NCBI GenBank assembly: GCA_028289405.1
Contig: JANQPP010000176.1
Span: forward strand, 1 to 64,000
Reading direction: 5' to 3'
Length of the DNA: 64,000 nucleotides
Origin: Pirellulales bacterium
GTDB lineage: Bacteria > Planctomycetota > Planctomycetia > Pirellulales > JANQPP01
In this document: positions 15,035 through 23,711 of the stretch, in pieces
Layout: every line of letters starts with the position of its first letter
Numbering within the stretch: position 1 is the first letter of the stretch
Made by a program: the position numbers and the translations under genes
Notes under the pieces: model-generated
What the model saw: only the letters and a program-made list of their open reading frames with translations
Told to the model about the DNA's origin: nothing
The model's database searches: none

Positions 15035-16735
15035 CTAAGCCGCGCGGGCCTCGGGCCGTGGCTTTCTGGCGAATTGGACCACAACGGCCAGGAGCAAAAA
15101 CGCGCCAGCGATGGCCACGCCGGTCCAACGGGCGGAGCTCCAAATACTCCAGCCGGCTCCAATCGAAGCCGCCAAGGAGGCAAAGGCCATCAGCACGTTC
15201 CACACCACGCGTTTGCCGCCGCGGGGCATGGCTTCTCCCATGAGCTGTTTTTCGTTCATCATCAGCATGAACGTGAAGTAGGCGATGGGGAGCAGCGTCA
15301 TGCCGAACACGGAGGTAGGAACGGCAAGCCAAACGCTACTTTGCTGCCAAAAGAAAGGCCCCAACACGCCGACCCCGGCCGCCAGGCTGGCCAGGCGATG
15401 GGCCGTGCCCTCGGGCGGAATCCCCAGCATCTCGCAGATCACGAAGCCGCTGATGAGCATGAGAATGATGATGGTCGAAATCCCCATCCCCAGGACGCCC
15501 ACGCCAAACACGATCTGGGCAAAGGCGTTGCCGGTCAAAGGGCTCAAGGCGTCCGCCAGCCCGAAGGCATCCCGCTTCACGAGCATCGCCGCCATGCGGC
15601 GGTCCGCTTCGGGCAAGGCGTGAATGCGCGCGGCCAACTCTTCGCCATCCAATGCTTTGACCTGATCCGCGCCGATTTCCGCCGTCAAACGTGACTTGAG
15701 CGTCGCCGCGTAACTTTTCTGGAGGCCAGCCGGGGCGGTACCATCACCTTCCATCAACCCTTGGCCAGGTTTCGTGTGGAACTGCGTCGCCGAGGCCACG
15801 ATCACGCAGCCGGTCACGAGCACGTAGGGAATGGCCATGCCGGTGGCCAAATCGAAAATCGCCATCCCTCGAAAATCCTTGTCCCAACCCCGGGAGAGAA
15901 TGGCGTAGGGCATGAGAAACGTCATGTTGATGCCGACCGCGGTCGCCGCGGCGCCAATCATCACGCTCCGCTGATTGTTGACGATGTAATCGGTCCAGAA
16001 CTGCCGGAAAGCCGAGGCAACTTGCTCTAAAAGTGGACGAAACTCCGGTGAGGGTTCGGAAAGATACGCCAAGTTGGGAATGAAGCCCGAGAAGATGTCG
16101 CCCCAGGGAAGCCCTTCGCCTGTCATGGAGAGCTTGACCACGACGCCAAAAAAGCTGACCACGATGATCGCCACCATGGTTTTCAGGATGATGTCGAACA
16201 CCCGCATACCGCGCCCGCCCTTGGCGTAGAGCTGCACCACGCAACCACAGAACACCAGCAAGACAATGGCGATAATGATCTTGCCGTTTTGTGAGCCGAT
16301 TTGGCTGCTTTCGCCCAGATATCCTGGCAGCAAATTTTGTTGTATGGCGGCCGTGGCCAGACTGAATTGAGGCAAGCTCCAAACCATGTTGGCCATCAAC
16401 GTCGCGATCGCCCAACCCCAGCCCAGCACGGGATTGATATGGCGATTGATCGCGCTGAAGGGACGCTCCCCGGTGGAGAGCACCACATAGCTGATGGCGC
16501 TAAGCATGATCACGCCGCAGCCAATCGCCATCGGCTGGAGCCACAGAAAGTGAAAGCCACCCAACACACCCAAAAAGAGGGACGTGCTCAACGATCCTCC
16601 GCCAAGCGTGATGGCGCTTTGCAACCAGCCCGGCCCGGAGAGTTTCACGAAAGCACGGATCGTGGCTCCGGTCCCTTGCGCGCGAGCCTCTCGGAGTAAT
16701 TGACGGTCGGATTCCGTGGAAGGTTGGGACATCAT
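15035..16735 (-). CDS. Nramp-related membrane transporter, divergent
   Basis: 566 residues with about eleven hydrophobic helices in the Nramp (natural resistance-associated macrophage protein) arrangement, with long soluble insertions: one in the middle after GWDKDFRGMAIFDLATG and one near 350-420. The canonical metal-binding motifs are altered. TM1, normally DPGN, reads SGPGWLQSAITLGGGSL, and the TM6 motif, normally MPH, reads FLMPYAILSRG. Loss of the TM1 aspartate and asparagine argues against standard Mn/Fe uptake; related proteins with changed sites carry other ions. Two consecutive ATGs start the frame. It lies alone between the SnoaL-like gene and frr. Substrate cannot be given from sequence. 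Confidence 0.72.
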   Translation of the reverse strand: MMSQPSTESDRQLLREARAQGTGATIRAFVKLSGPGWLQSAITLGGGSLSTSLFLGVLGGFHFLWLQPMAIGCGVIMLSAISYVVLSTGERPFSAINRHINPVLGWGWAIATLMANMVWSLPQFSLATAAIQQNLLPGYLGESSQIGSQNGKIIIAIVLLVFCGCVVQLYAKGGRGMRVFDIILKTMVAIIVVSFFGVVVKLSMTGEGLPWGDIFSGFIPNLAYLSEPSPEFRPLLEQVASAFRQFWTDYIVNNQRSVMIGAAATAVGINMTFLMPYAILSRGWDKDFRGMAIFDLATGMAIPYVLVTGCVIVASATQFHTKPGQGLMEGDGTAPAGLQKSYAATLKSRLTAEIGADQVKALDGEELAARIHALPEADRRMAAMLVKRDAFGLADALSPLTGNAFAQIVFGVGVLGMGISTIIILMLISGFVICEMLGIPPEGTAHRLASLAAGVGVLGPFFWQQSSVWLAVPTSVFGMTLLPIAYFTFMLMMNEKQLMGEAMPRGGKRVVWNVLMAFASLAASIGAGWSIWSSARWTGVAIAGAFLLLAVVVQFARKPRPEARAA

Positions 16736-16865
16736 CTACACGCTATGGAAAGGTGGGAATAGAGACGGGGGGATCGACTTCAAGCTAACAAACCCAACGT
16801 TCACGGACGCCGTGGAGATTGGCCCACGAGCTTACGTTCGGCGGGCAAAAAAAGTCGAGCGGACG

Positions 16866-17426
16866 TCAAACGTCCATGATTTCGGTTTCTTTCGCCTTCG
16901 ACGCGTTGTCGGCCTGGGCTTCGTATTTCTTGGTCAGTTCTTGGATGGAATCCTTGGCCCGGCTGCAATCGTCCTCGCTCATTTCCTTGCTCTTTTCCGC
17001 CTTGTCCGCGGCCTTGTTCGCGTCACGGCGGACATTGCGGATGGAGACCTTGGCCTCTTCCGAAAGGTCCTTGACCCGAGCCACCATCTTCTTGCGGACT
17101 TCGGTCGACATCGGCGGAACATTGATGCGGATCACGCGCCCGTCGCTTTGGGGCGTGTAACCCAAATCGCTGGCCAAAACCGCCTTTTCGATGTCCTTCA
17201 AGGTACCTGGATCGTAGGGACGAATCAAAATCTGCGTTGGCTCCGGGGCTCCCACGGAGGCCAATTGCTTGATCGGCGTGGCGGAACCGTAGACTTCGAC
17301 CCGCAGCGAATCGATGAGGCCGGGATTGGCCCGGCCCGTGCGGACACCGGCCAGAGCATTCTTGAGGACGTCCACGGCCTTTTCCATCCGTTCTTCCGCG
17401 TCTAGCAGAATATCATCCGCGTCCAT
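16866..17426 (-). CDS. frr: Ribosome-recycling factor
   Basis: RRF splits the post-termination ribosome together with EF-G. 186 residues, the family length, with the signatures LLDAEERMEKAVDVLKNALAGVRTGRANPGLID at the N-terminus, YGSATPIKQLASV, the PYDP hinge, and the basic core VPPMSTEVRKKMVARVKDLSEEAKVSIRNVRRDAN leading into the long C-terminal helix. It is the last gene of the rpsB-tsf-pyrH-frr operon, in the classical bacterial order, and begins 106 bases after pyrH ends. Confidence 0.96.
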   Translation of the reverse strand: MDADDILLDAEERMEKAVDVLKNALAGVRTGRANPGLIDSLRVEVYGSATPIKQLASVGAPEPTQILIRPYDPGTLKDIEKAVLASDLGYTPQSDGRVIRINVPPMSTEVRKKMVARVKDLSEEAKVSIRNVRRDANKAADKAEKSKEMSEDDCSRAKDSIQELTKKYEAQADNASKAKETEIMDV

Positions 17427-17532
17427 TACTGTTCACCCTCTGTGCTAAGCGTGGCGGAGTGTTTCCTAGGATGGCTGATGATCGTGCAAAATCGCTTGAA
17501 AGCTCCGGATGAAAGTTGCGCGCAACTCACGG

Positions 17533-18303
17533 CTAGGAAAGCTTCGCCTCGCTGGAAATCAGTGTTCCCACCCGGTCCCCTTGGACCGCCTTCTCCAAGA
17601 AACCCTCCTTGCGGTAATTGAAAACCACGATCGGCATGTCGTGCTCCATGCACTGCGTGATGGCCGTCTGGTCCATCACTCGCAAATTCTGTTCCACGAC
17701 ATTTTGGTAACTCAATTGATGATAAAGGACCGCGTGTGGATTCTTCTCGGGATCCTCGCTGTACACGCCATCCACCTTCGTGGCCTTCAGCAGGATGTCG
17801 GCTTCCAACTCCAATGCCCGCTGGGCGGCGGCCGTGTCCGTGGTGACGAATGGGCTGCCGGTGCCGGCAGCGAGAATCACAATCCTTTTCTTTTCCAAGT
17901 GACGCTGCGCGCGGCGGCGGATGTAGGGCTCGGCCACGCCTTCCATGCGTATCGCGGTGAGCAGCCGCGTGGCACATCCCAGAGATTCCAAGCCATCTTG
18001 CAGCGCCAACCCGTTAAGCACGGTGGCGATCATGCCCATGTAATGCGCGGTCGCTTCATGGATGCTGGAATTACCAGCGGTGAACTGGGCGCCTCGCAAG
18101 ATATTTCCGCCGCCAATCACGATCGCGATCTGCGTGCCCGATTCGGCAGCGCGATGGATCTGCTCGGCCAATTGCACGACCGCCCGCATGCTGATCCCGC
18201 GTTCTCCCACTTCGGAGAAGCACTCGCCGGAGACTTTGAGCACAACCCGGCGGGGCTTATCCAGACTTTGGCCAGCACGGTCTTCGGTTTGCGTCGTACT
18301 CAT
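17533..18303 (-). CDS. pyrH: UMP kinase
   Basis: PyrH phosphorylates UMP to UDP in pyrimidine nucleotide synthesis; it is a hexameric amino-acid-kinase-fold enzyme, not a P-loop kinase. The sequence shows [10 protein letters not shown] at the ATP site, [15 protein letters not shown], the [18 protein letters not shown] helix, [23 protein letters not shown] and the [15 protein letters not shown] loop. The ATG at 18303 was preferred: AAGGAG lies upstream of it, though 14 bases away, whereas the ATG at 18333 has no ribosome-binding site. The product is 256 residues. Third gene of the rpsB operon. Confidence 0.95.
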   Translation of the reverse strand: MSTTQTEDRAGQSLDKPRRVVLKVSGECFSEVGERGISMRAVVQLAEQIHRAAESGTQIAIVIGGGNILRGAQFTAGNSSIHEATAHYMGMIATVLNGLALQDGLESLGCATRLLTAIRMEGVAEPYIRRRAQRHLEKKRIVILAAGTGSPFVTTDTAAAQRALELEADILLKATKVDGVYSEDPEKNPHAVLYHQLSYQNVVEQNLRVMDQTAITQCMEHDMPIVVFNYRKEGFLEKAVQGDRVGTLISSEAKLS

Positions 18304-18376
18304 GATGGCCGCGCGGGCTCCTTTTCGAGGCATGCCAGTGTCAAGCGTAGAGATCCGAGTTGAACGCCCGACCTTA

Positions 18377-19207
18377 CTACTCCTTGCCCAATTGCCAATG
18401 CACGAAGCGGGAGATTTTCATTCCAGCTTCTTTGGCCAGCTTGCCCACGGTTTTGGAATCATCTTTCACGAAAGGCTGCTCGTTGAGCACTTGCGTGGCG
18501 TAAAAATTCCGCAGCCGCCCTTCGACCATCTTGCCGATGATCTGTTCGGGCTTCCCTTCGGCCCGGGCAGCGGACGTGAGAATCTCACGCTCCTGCTCCA
18601 CGACCTTGGGATCCAGGTCTTCGACGCTCAGCACCGCAGGCCGCATGGCAACGATATGCATGCAGATATCCTTGGCCGTTTCCGCGTCGCCGCCCTCAAC
18701 CGCCAGCAGCACCGCGTCCGTCCCCGTGTGATGGACATAACCGCTGCACGGTTCATCAATGCGGACCATCCGCGAAACTTTAAACACTTCGCGAATGCGG
18801 TTGGTCAAGTCGTCGAATTCTTGCTCGATCGTCTGGCCGGGTTTGGATAGGGAAGACTGCTTGGACAATTCGGCGAAATCTTTCGCTGCTGGCCCTTTCG
18901 CCAACTGCTCCGCCATGCCGTTGGCCATGGCCACGAATTCCTCGTTCCCGGCGACTGGGGCGCTCTCGCACAAGACTTCCACCATGGCCCCCGCCTTCTC
19001 ATCAATGTTGGCGAAGAGGCCAATTCTTCCGGTAGTCGTTTCCCGACCCGCGCGGGACTCCATCGTTTTCTTACCTGCCTTACGGAGCGCCTCGATGGCC
19101 GCCGCTTCGTCCCCATCCGAGGAGACCAACGCCTTCTTACACTCCATCATGGGCAATCCGGTCTTCTCCCGCAGCGATTTCACCGCCGCGGCCGTGATTT
19201 CTGGCAT
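18377..19207 (-). CDS. tsf: Elongation factor Ts
   Basis: EF-Ts is the nucleotide exchange factor for EF-Tu. 276 residues: the N-terminal UBA-like domain [24 protein letters not shown], the conserved [32 protein letters not shown], and two core subdomains with [12 protein letters not shown]. The C-terminal [16 protein letters not shown] is also typical. The frame is open far upstream, but homology starts at the ATG at 19207, which has GGAG before it. It begins 73 bases after rpsB, as in most bacteria. Confidence 0.96.
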   Translation of the reverse strand: MPEITAAAVKSLREKTGLPMMECKKALVSSDGDEAAAIEALRKAGKKTMESRAGRETTTGRIGLFANIDEKAGAMVEVLCESAPVAGNEEFVAMANGMAEQLAKGPAAKDFAELSKQSSLSKPGQTIEQEFDDLTNRIREVFKVSRMVRIDEPCSGYVHHTGTDAVLLAVEGGDAETAKDICMHIVAMRPAVLSVEDLDPKVVEQEREILTSAARAEGKPEQIIGKMVEGRLRNFYATQVLNEQPFVKDDSKTVGKLAKEAGMKISRFVHWQLGKE

Positions 19208-19280
19208 GTGCCGTCCACTCCTTCTTCGTGATGCACGAATGATTTCTCGATGAATGAATCCGCAGTTCTGGACGAACCCG

Positions 19281-20087
19281 CTAGGACGAAGGGGTATCCA
19301 CCGTGACCTCGGCTTGATCCGATTCCGTTGAGGCTGCCGTTTCCTGGGCAGCCTCGGCGACCGGCGTCTCCCCTTCGCTAGCGACCTGTTGTGTTTCCTT
19401 GGCCTGCGCCTTGCCGGCATTAATCGCATCCGCCAAAAGCCGCAGGACGATGTCAATGGACCGAATACTGTCGTCATTGCCGGGAATCGGCAGATCCACG
19501 ATATCCGGGTCGCAGTCCGTATCGATCAGCGATACCGTCGTCACGCCCAGCTTCCGGGCTTCGATGACCGCGTTCTTTTCTTTCTTGGGGTCAATCACGA
19601 CCATACATTCGGGCACCCGGTTCATCGTGCGGATACCATTAAGGTTGCGATACATCTTGCGGTATTCGCGATTGAGGGCGGACTGCATCTTCTTGGAATA
19701 CGTCGAAAGCTCTTCACCTGAACGGATGGTTTCCAACTCCTCCAACCGGCCAAGACGGCTGCGAATCGTGCGGAAATTGGTGAGCGTTCCACCGAGCCAA
19801 CGGTCCGAAACAAAGGGCATGCCGCAGCGTAAGGCTTCCCGCTCCACGGCTTCCGAGGCTTGCCGCTTCGTGCCCACGAACAGAACCAAGCTGTTCCCCG
19901 CCGCGACCTGGCTCAAATATTTGCGGGCGCGGAACAGCCCCCGCACCGTTTCCCGCACATCGATGATGTGGATGAGATTTCGGCGTCCGAAAATATAAGG
20001 ACGCATTTTCGGATTCCAACGGCTCGCGCGATGGCCGAAATGCACCCCTGCTTCAATGAGTTCTTTTACCAGGACCTGTTGTGACAC
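19281..20087 (-). CDS. rpsB: 30S ribosomal protein uS2
   Basis: uS2 sits at the back of the 30S head-platform junction and is needed to recruit S1. 268 residues starting at a GTG preceded by AAGGA. Signatures: the [34 protein letters not shown] opening, [34 protein letters not shown], and the nucleotide-like site [18 protein letters not shown] with LIDTDCDPD and [11 protein letters not shown]. The C-terminal tail of about 40 residues is rich in Ala, Glu and Thr and is a lineage extension. First gene of the operon; its promoter is seen at 20244-20272. Confidence 0.96.
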   Translation of the reverse strand: MSQQVLVKELIEAGVHFGHRASRWNPKMRPYIFGRRNLIHIIDVRETVRGLFRARKYLSQVAAGNSLVLFVGTKRQASEAVEREALRCGMPFVSDRWLGGTLTNFRTIRSRLGRLEELETIRSGEELSTYSKKMQSALNREYRKMYRNLNGIRTMNRVPECMVVIDPKKEKNAVIEARKLGVTTVSLIDTDCDPDIVDLPIPGNDDSIRSIDIVLRLLADAINAGKAQAKETQQVASEGETPVAEAAQETAASTESDQAEVTVDTPSS

Positions 20088-20243
20088 GCGGACATTCCTT
20101 CCAAAGGCACACTGGCTTGGTCCCCGCGAAGTGCCGGGACGCCAGCGTTAGAAAAATAGACGCACCTGAGTTCGTGAGACATGAGGCTGCTACACAAACC
20201 GAGCAGCGGCCTGGAACACCCAGGCTCTCGACGTAAACTCGTT

Positions 20244-20272
20244 AAATTAACGAAGCGGTGAGGCGGGGTCAA
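20244..20272 (-). promoter_or_regulatory. rpsB operon promoter, with a palindrome over the -10
   Basis: TTGACC (20272-20267), 17-base spacer and TAATTT (20249-20244) on the minus strand. The -10 lies inside the 15-base palindrome TCGTTAAATTAACGA (20239-20253). The predicted start near 20237 leaves a leader of about 150 nt before the GTG at 20087, long enough for the autoregulation typical of S2 leaders; that role is inferred. Confidence 0.6.
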
Positions 20273-20372
20273 TTCAAGGAGCGCGCGAAACACAGGTTTG
20301 CGGGCCCTCACCGACTCGCTGCCCGAGAAGATAAATTCTGGAATATCTGGAATATGCGGCCACGAAGCTCAA

Positions 20373-20707
20373 TTGCCTCACCGCTGGACATGTGATACGC
20401 TCTGGGCTTGCCTTTCTGTTTCTTCAAAGTTCCTTAACGGTAAGGATCTGGCGGAAGGGAGTAGACGATCTCTGGAAACGCGTATCCGTGGGGCGCATGA
20501 GCCTGCGGCGATCCATGGCGGAGCCCGATCCATCGGCACGGGACCTTCGCAAGTCCATGGATCAGCACGCATCGGCCCGCCGCCACACGCGCTTCTTCTC
20601 CCCCCACCGAGCTTATCACGGCAACTCTTTCCGTTGCGGACGCCGTGAGCTGCCCGCCAAGGAGGGATCGCCTCGCCACCTGGCGATTAGAATTCAGCAA
20701 GAGTCCC
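20373..20707 (+). promoter_or_regulatory. Candidate rpsA promoter and structured leader
   Basis: TTGCCT (20373-20378), 17 bases and TACGCT (20396-20401) form a weak promoter. The leader then holds a 6-bp hairpin TCCTTA/TAAGGA with loop ACGG (20431-20446), and a larger fold in which GATCCATGG (20510-20518) pairs with CCATGGATC (20555-20563), enclosing a smaller CCGAT/ATCGG stem. No strong Shine-Dalgarno precedes the rpsA ATG, so the leader may recruit or be regulated by S1. The rest of 20088-20707 is non-coding. Confidence 0.4.
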
Positions 20708-22567
20708 ATGGTCAACCGCAATCTCATCCGCACACTCGACGTTTCCCCCGAAGAATGGGAAGAAGAACTTAACATCGCCCTGGGAGGAGAGTCTCCCGAG
20801 GATATCGACTGGGGCGGTGACGAAATCAACATCAACCAAATCGTCGAGGGGAAAATTGTCCGCGTCGACAAGGAATTCGTCGTCGTCGATGTCGGTTACA
20901 AGAGTGAGGGGGCGATTCCCCGCGGCGAATGGGAAGAGGAGGAGAACGACGAGCCTCCGCAAGTCGGCGAAAAGGTGAATGTCCTCGTTGAGGATATCGA
21001 GGACTTGGGCCGGGCCGACGACATGTCCGGCATGATCGTCCTCAGCAAGCGCAAGGCCGAAAAGATCGAGGCCTGGCTCGAGGTGATGGAAACCGTCCAC
21101 GAGGAGGACGTGGTCACCGGCGTCGTCACGCGGAAGATCAAGGGCGGCCTGCTGGTCGATATTGGCGTGAACGTCTTTCTCCCGGCGAGCCAAGTCGATA
21201 TTCGCCGCCCGGCCGACATCGGGGATTACATTGGCCGCACGATCCAGTGCGTGGTGCTGAAGATTGACGAAGCCCGCCGCAACATCGTCGTCAGCCGGCG
21301 ATCCCTCATCGAGGCCGAACGAGCCGAAAAGAAATCCCAATTGCTCGACACTCTCGAAGAAGGGCAATTGCGAACCGGCGTGGTCAAAAATATCGCCGAA
21401 TTCGGTGCCTTCGTCGATTTGGGCGGCATCGATGGATTGCTGCACATCACCGACATGAGCTGGGGCCGCATCGGGCATCCCTCGGAAATGGTCTCCATTG
21501 ATGAAGAGATCGAAGTGCAAATCCTGCACATCGACCGCGAACGCGAGAAGATCGCCCTCGGTTTGAAGCAGAAGACACCCAGCCCATGGGAAAACGTGGC
21601 GGAAAAATACCCCGTGGGCACGGTCGTCAAGGGAGCCGTCGTCAATGTGATGAGCTATGGCGCCTTCGTCAAATTGGAAGAAGGTATCGAAGGCCTGGTC
21701 CACATCAGCGAAATGTCCTGGACCAAACGCATCAGCCATCCCAGCGAATTGGTACACGTGGACGATGAGATCGAGGTCGTCGTGCTGGGCATCAACCAGG
21801 AGAAGCAAGAGATCTCCCTCGGTATGAAGCAGACCCAGGAAAATCCTTGGGACCGCGTGGCCGACAAGTATCCTCCGGGCACGGTGATCGAAGGGACCGT
21901 GCGGAACCTTACCAACTACGGCGCGTTCATCGAGTTGGAGGAAGGTATCGACGGCTTGCTGCACGTCAGCGACATGTCCTGGACCCGGAAGATTGGCCAT
22001 CCCAGCGAGATGATGGAAAAAGGCCAAAGCATCAAATGCAAGGTCCTTTCCGTCGATCAGCAACGGCGGCGAATTGCCTTGGGATTGAAACAATTGGACG
22101 AAGATCCTTGGGCACAGGACATTCCCAGCCGGTATCAGCCGGGCCAGTTGGTGAAGGGGAATGTCACGAAGCTCACCAACTTTGGTGTCTTCGTTGGTCT
22201 GGAGGATGGCCTTGAGGGCCTGCTGCACATTTCGGAGCTGGCCGATCACAAGGTGGAAAACCCTGACGAAATCGTGAAGGTCGGTGATGAAATCGAGGTG
22301 AAAATTCTCCGCGTGGATACCGACGAACGGAAGATCGGCTTGTCCCGCAAGCGAGTCGATTGGACCGACGACACGGGTCCCGCCGAAGAGGAGACTTCCA
22401 CGGCGGAACCACCCGCCAAGGCTCCTGCTCGCCCTGCGTCCGAGCTCAAGGGCGGGGTAGGCAGTGGATCCGGTCCATTGTTCAAATCCCTGGAATCGGC
22501 ACCGGCTGAGGAATCGGCGGAACAGCCGGTCGAGGAATCCGATTCTTCGGAAGAACCCGCCAGCTAG
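20708..22567 (+). CDS. rpsA: 30S ribosomal protein bS1
   Basis: S1 binds mRNA and helps load it on the 30S subunit. The 619-residue protein has an acidic N-terminus (VSPEEWEEELN) and six S1 OB-fold repeats, recognisable by their first strands: GKIVRVDKEFVVVDVG, GVVTRKIKGGLLVDIG, GVVKNIAEFGAFVDLG, GAVVNVMSYGAFVKLE, GTVRNLTNYGAFIELE and GNVTKLTNFGVFVGLE. Repeats 3 to 6 carry the classic LLHI(S/T)-x-MSW RNA-binding turn. The C-terminal 70 residues are acidic, Glu/Ala/Pro-rich and probably disordered. The ATG at 20708 was picked from homology. It diverges from rpsB and is closed by a strong terminator. Confidence 0.95.
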   Translation: MVNRNLIRTLDVSPEEWEEELNIALGGESPEDIDWGGDEININQIVEGKIVRVDKEFVVVDVGYKSEGAIPRGEWEEEENDEPPQVGEKVNVLVEDIEDLGRADDMSGMIVLSKRKAEKIEAWLEVMETVHEEDVVTGVVTRKIKGGLLVDIGVNVFLPASQVDIRRPADIGDYIGRTIQCVVLKIDEARRNIVVSRRSLIEAERAEKKSQLLDTLEEGQLRTGVVKNIAEFGAFVDLGGIDGLLHITDMSWGRIGHPSEMVSIDEEIEVQILHIDREREKIALGLKQKTPSPWENVAEKYPVGTVVKGAVVNVMSYGAFVKLEEGIEGLVHISEMSWTKRISHPSELVHVDDEIEVVVLGINQEKQEISLGMKQTQENPWDRVADKYPPGTVIEGTVRNLTNYGAFIELEEGIDGLLHVSDMSWTRKIGHPSEMMEKGQSIKCKVLSVDQQRRRIALGLKQLDEDPWAQDIPSRYQPGQLVKGNVTKLTNFGVFVGLEDGLEGLLHISELADHKVENPDEIVKVGDEIEVKILRVDTDERKIGLSRKRVDWTDDTGPAEEETSTAEPPAKAPARPASELKGGVGSGSGPLFKSLESAPAEESAEQPVEESDSSEEPAS

Positions 22568-22615
22568 GCGGCCAGTCGCACGCTGGCATTGGCCTTTACT
22601 CTCAAAACGAAACGC

Positions 22616-22650
22616 GCCCCGTCGCCCACAAGCGGCGGGGCCGTTCTTTT
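22616..22650 (+). terminator. Rho-independent terminator of rpsA
   Basis: GCCCCGTCGC (22616-22625) pairs with GCGGCGGGGC (22632-22641) around CCACAA, with one T-G pair, followed by CGTTCTTTT. It stands 49 bases after the rpsA stop. Confidence 0.9.
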
Positions 22651-22773
22651 CGTCACGGCCTGAACGCCATGAACATTCCTCGTACCTGCACGCGGCAGCC
22701 TGAAGTTGGAGAAAACGCCTGACGTCGTCGATGTTTCAGGTGTCTACTTCCATATTCTCAGCAGAGCCGTAAC

Positions 22774-23616
22774 ATGCCGACGACCAACACCCGAAGACGC
22801 TCACCCGCCTCGGTCCAGACTCCCCTGGAGACCTATCTCCGCGAGATCAACGAGACGGCTTTGCTCTCCGCCAGTGACGAACAGGAACTCGCCGAAGCAA
22901 TTGGCAACGGAGACCTGCGGGCACGCGACCGAATGGTCCGCGCGAACTTGCGGCTCGTGGTGAACATAGCCCGGGGCTACACGGGAAAAGGACTCAGCCT
23001 GCAAGATCTGATCGAGGAAGGCAACTTGGGGCTGCTCCGCGCCGTCGAGGGCTTTGATCCGGCGGTCGGCACGCGGTTCAGCACCTATGCCAGTTATTGG
23101 ATTAAGCAGTCCATCAAACGGGCTTTGATCAACTCCGCCAAGACGATCCGCATCCCGGCCTACATGGTGGAACTGCTTTCCAAATGGCGACGGGCTTCGG
23201 CACGGTTGACCGAGGAACTGGGGAGAACGCCCACGCATGAAGAAATCGCCCGTGTGTTGGGTTTGCCTAGCAAAAAGCTGCCCATCATCAAAAAGGCGAT
23301 ACGCGTCTATAACTCCACGCCGCAAACGGACCAGGCCGAATCCGGCTGGTCGCTGGGCGAAATGGTCATGGATGAGCGGCTCAAAAACCCCGAAGACGAG
23401 CTGGTCGATAACGACATTCTCAAGCAGGTGAAGCAGCTCATCGAAAAGCTGGAACCCCGCGAGGCCACGGTCTTGCGGATGCGTTTCGGGCTCAAGGATA
23501 CCGAACCGCACACGCTGAAGGAGATCGGCGAGGCACTCGGGCTGACCCGCGAACGGGTGCGACAAATCGAGACCGAAGCCTTGTCCAAGCTGCACGAATC
23601 TCTCCACACGGATTGA
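22774..23616 (+). CDS. RNA polymerase sigma-70 factor, RpoD/SigA-like without region 1.1
   Basis: 280 residues. Region 1.2 ([25 protein letters not shown]), region 2 with the core-binding and -10 motifs ([40 protein letters not shown], then [18 protein letters not shown]), region 3 ([15 protein letters not shown]) and region 4 ([15 protein letters not shown], with the helix-turn-helix [20 protein letters not shown]) are all present. There is no N-terminal region 1.1 and no non-conserved insert, so it is closer to a group 2 or short primary sigma than to E. coli RpoD. It stands alone between rpsA and a sugar-acid dehydratase gene. Whether it is the principal sigma cannot be told from this window. 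Confidence 0.93.
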   Translation: MPTTNTRRRSPASVQTPLETYLREINETALLSASDEQELAEAIGNGDLRARDRMVRANLRLVVNIARGYTGKGLSLQDLIEEGNLGLLRAVEGFDPAVGTRFSTYASYWIKQSIKRALINSAKTIRIPAYMVELLSKWRRASARLTEELGRTPTHEEIARVLGLPSKKLPIIKKAIRVYNSTPQTDQAESGWSLGEMVMDERLKNPEDELVDNDILKQVKQLIEKLEPREATVLRMRFGLKDTEPHTLKEIGEALGLTRERVRQIETEALSKLHESLHTD

Positions 23617-23711
23617 CAGGCACTTCCAGCGCATTTCGCCGTCGATCCCCACCGGCTACCATGGCAAAGCGTAGTCTTCTTCGCTTTGAACCATGGAATC
23701 CGTTGCCACGC

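Noticed and set aside
20687-22249. 520-codon minus-strand frame inside rpsA
   Set aside because: Antisense shadow of the six S1 repeats; no family motif and no ribosome-binding site.
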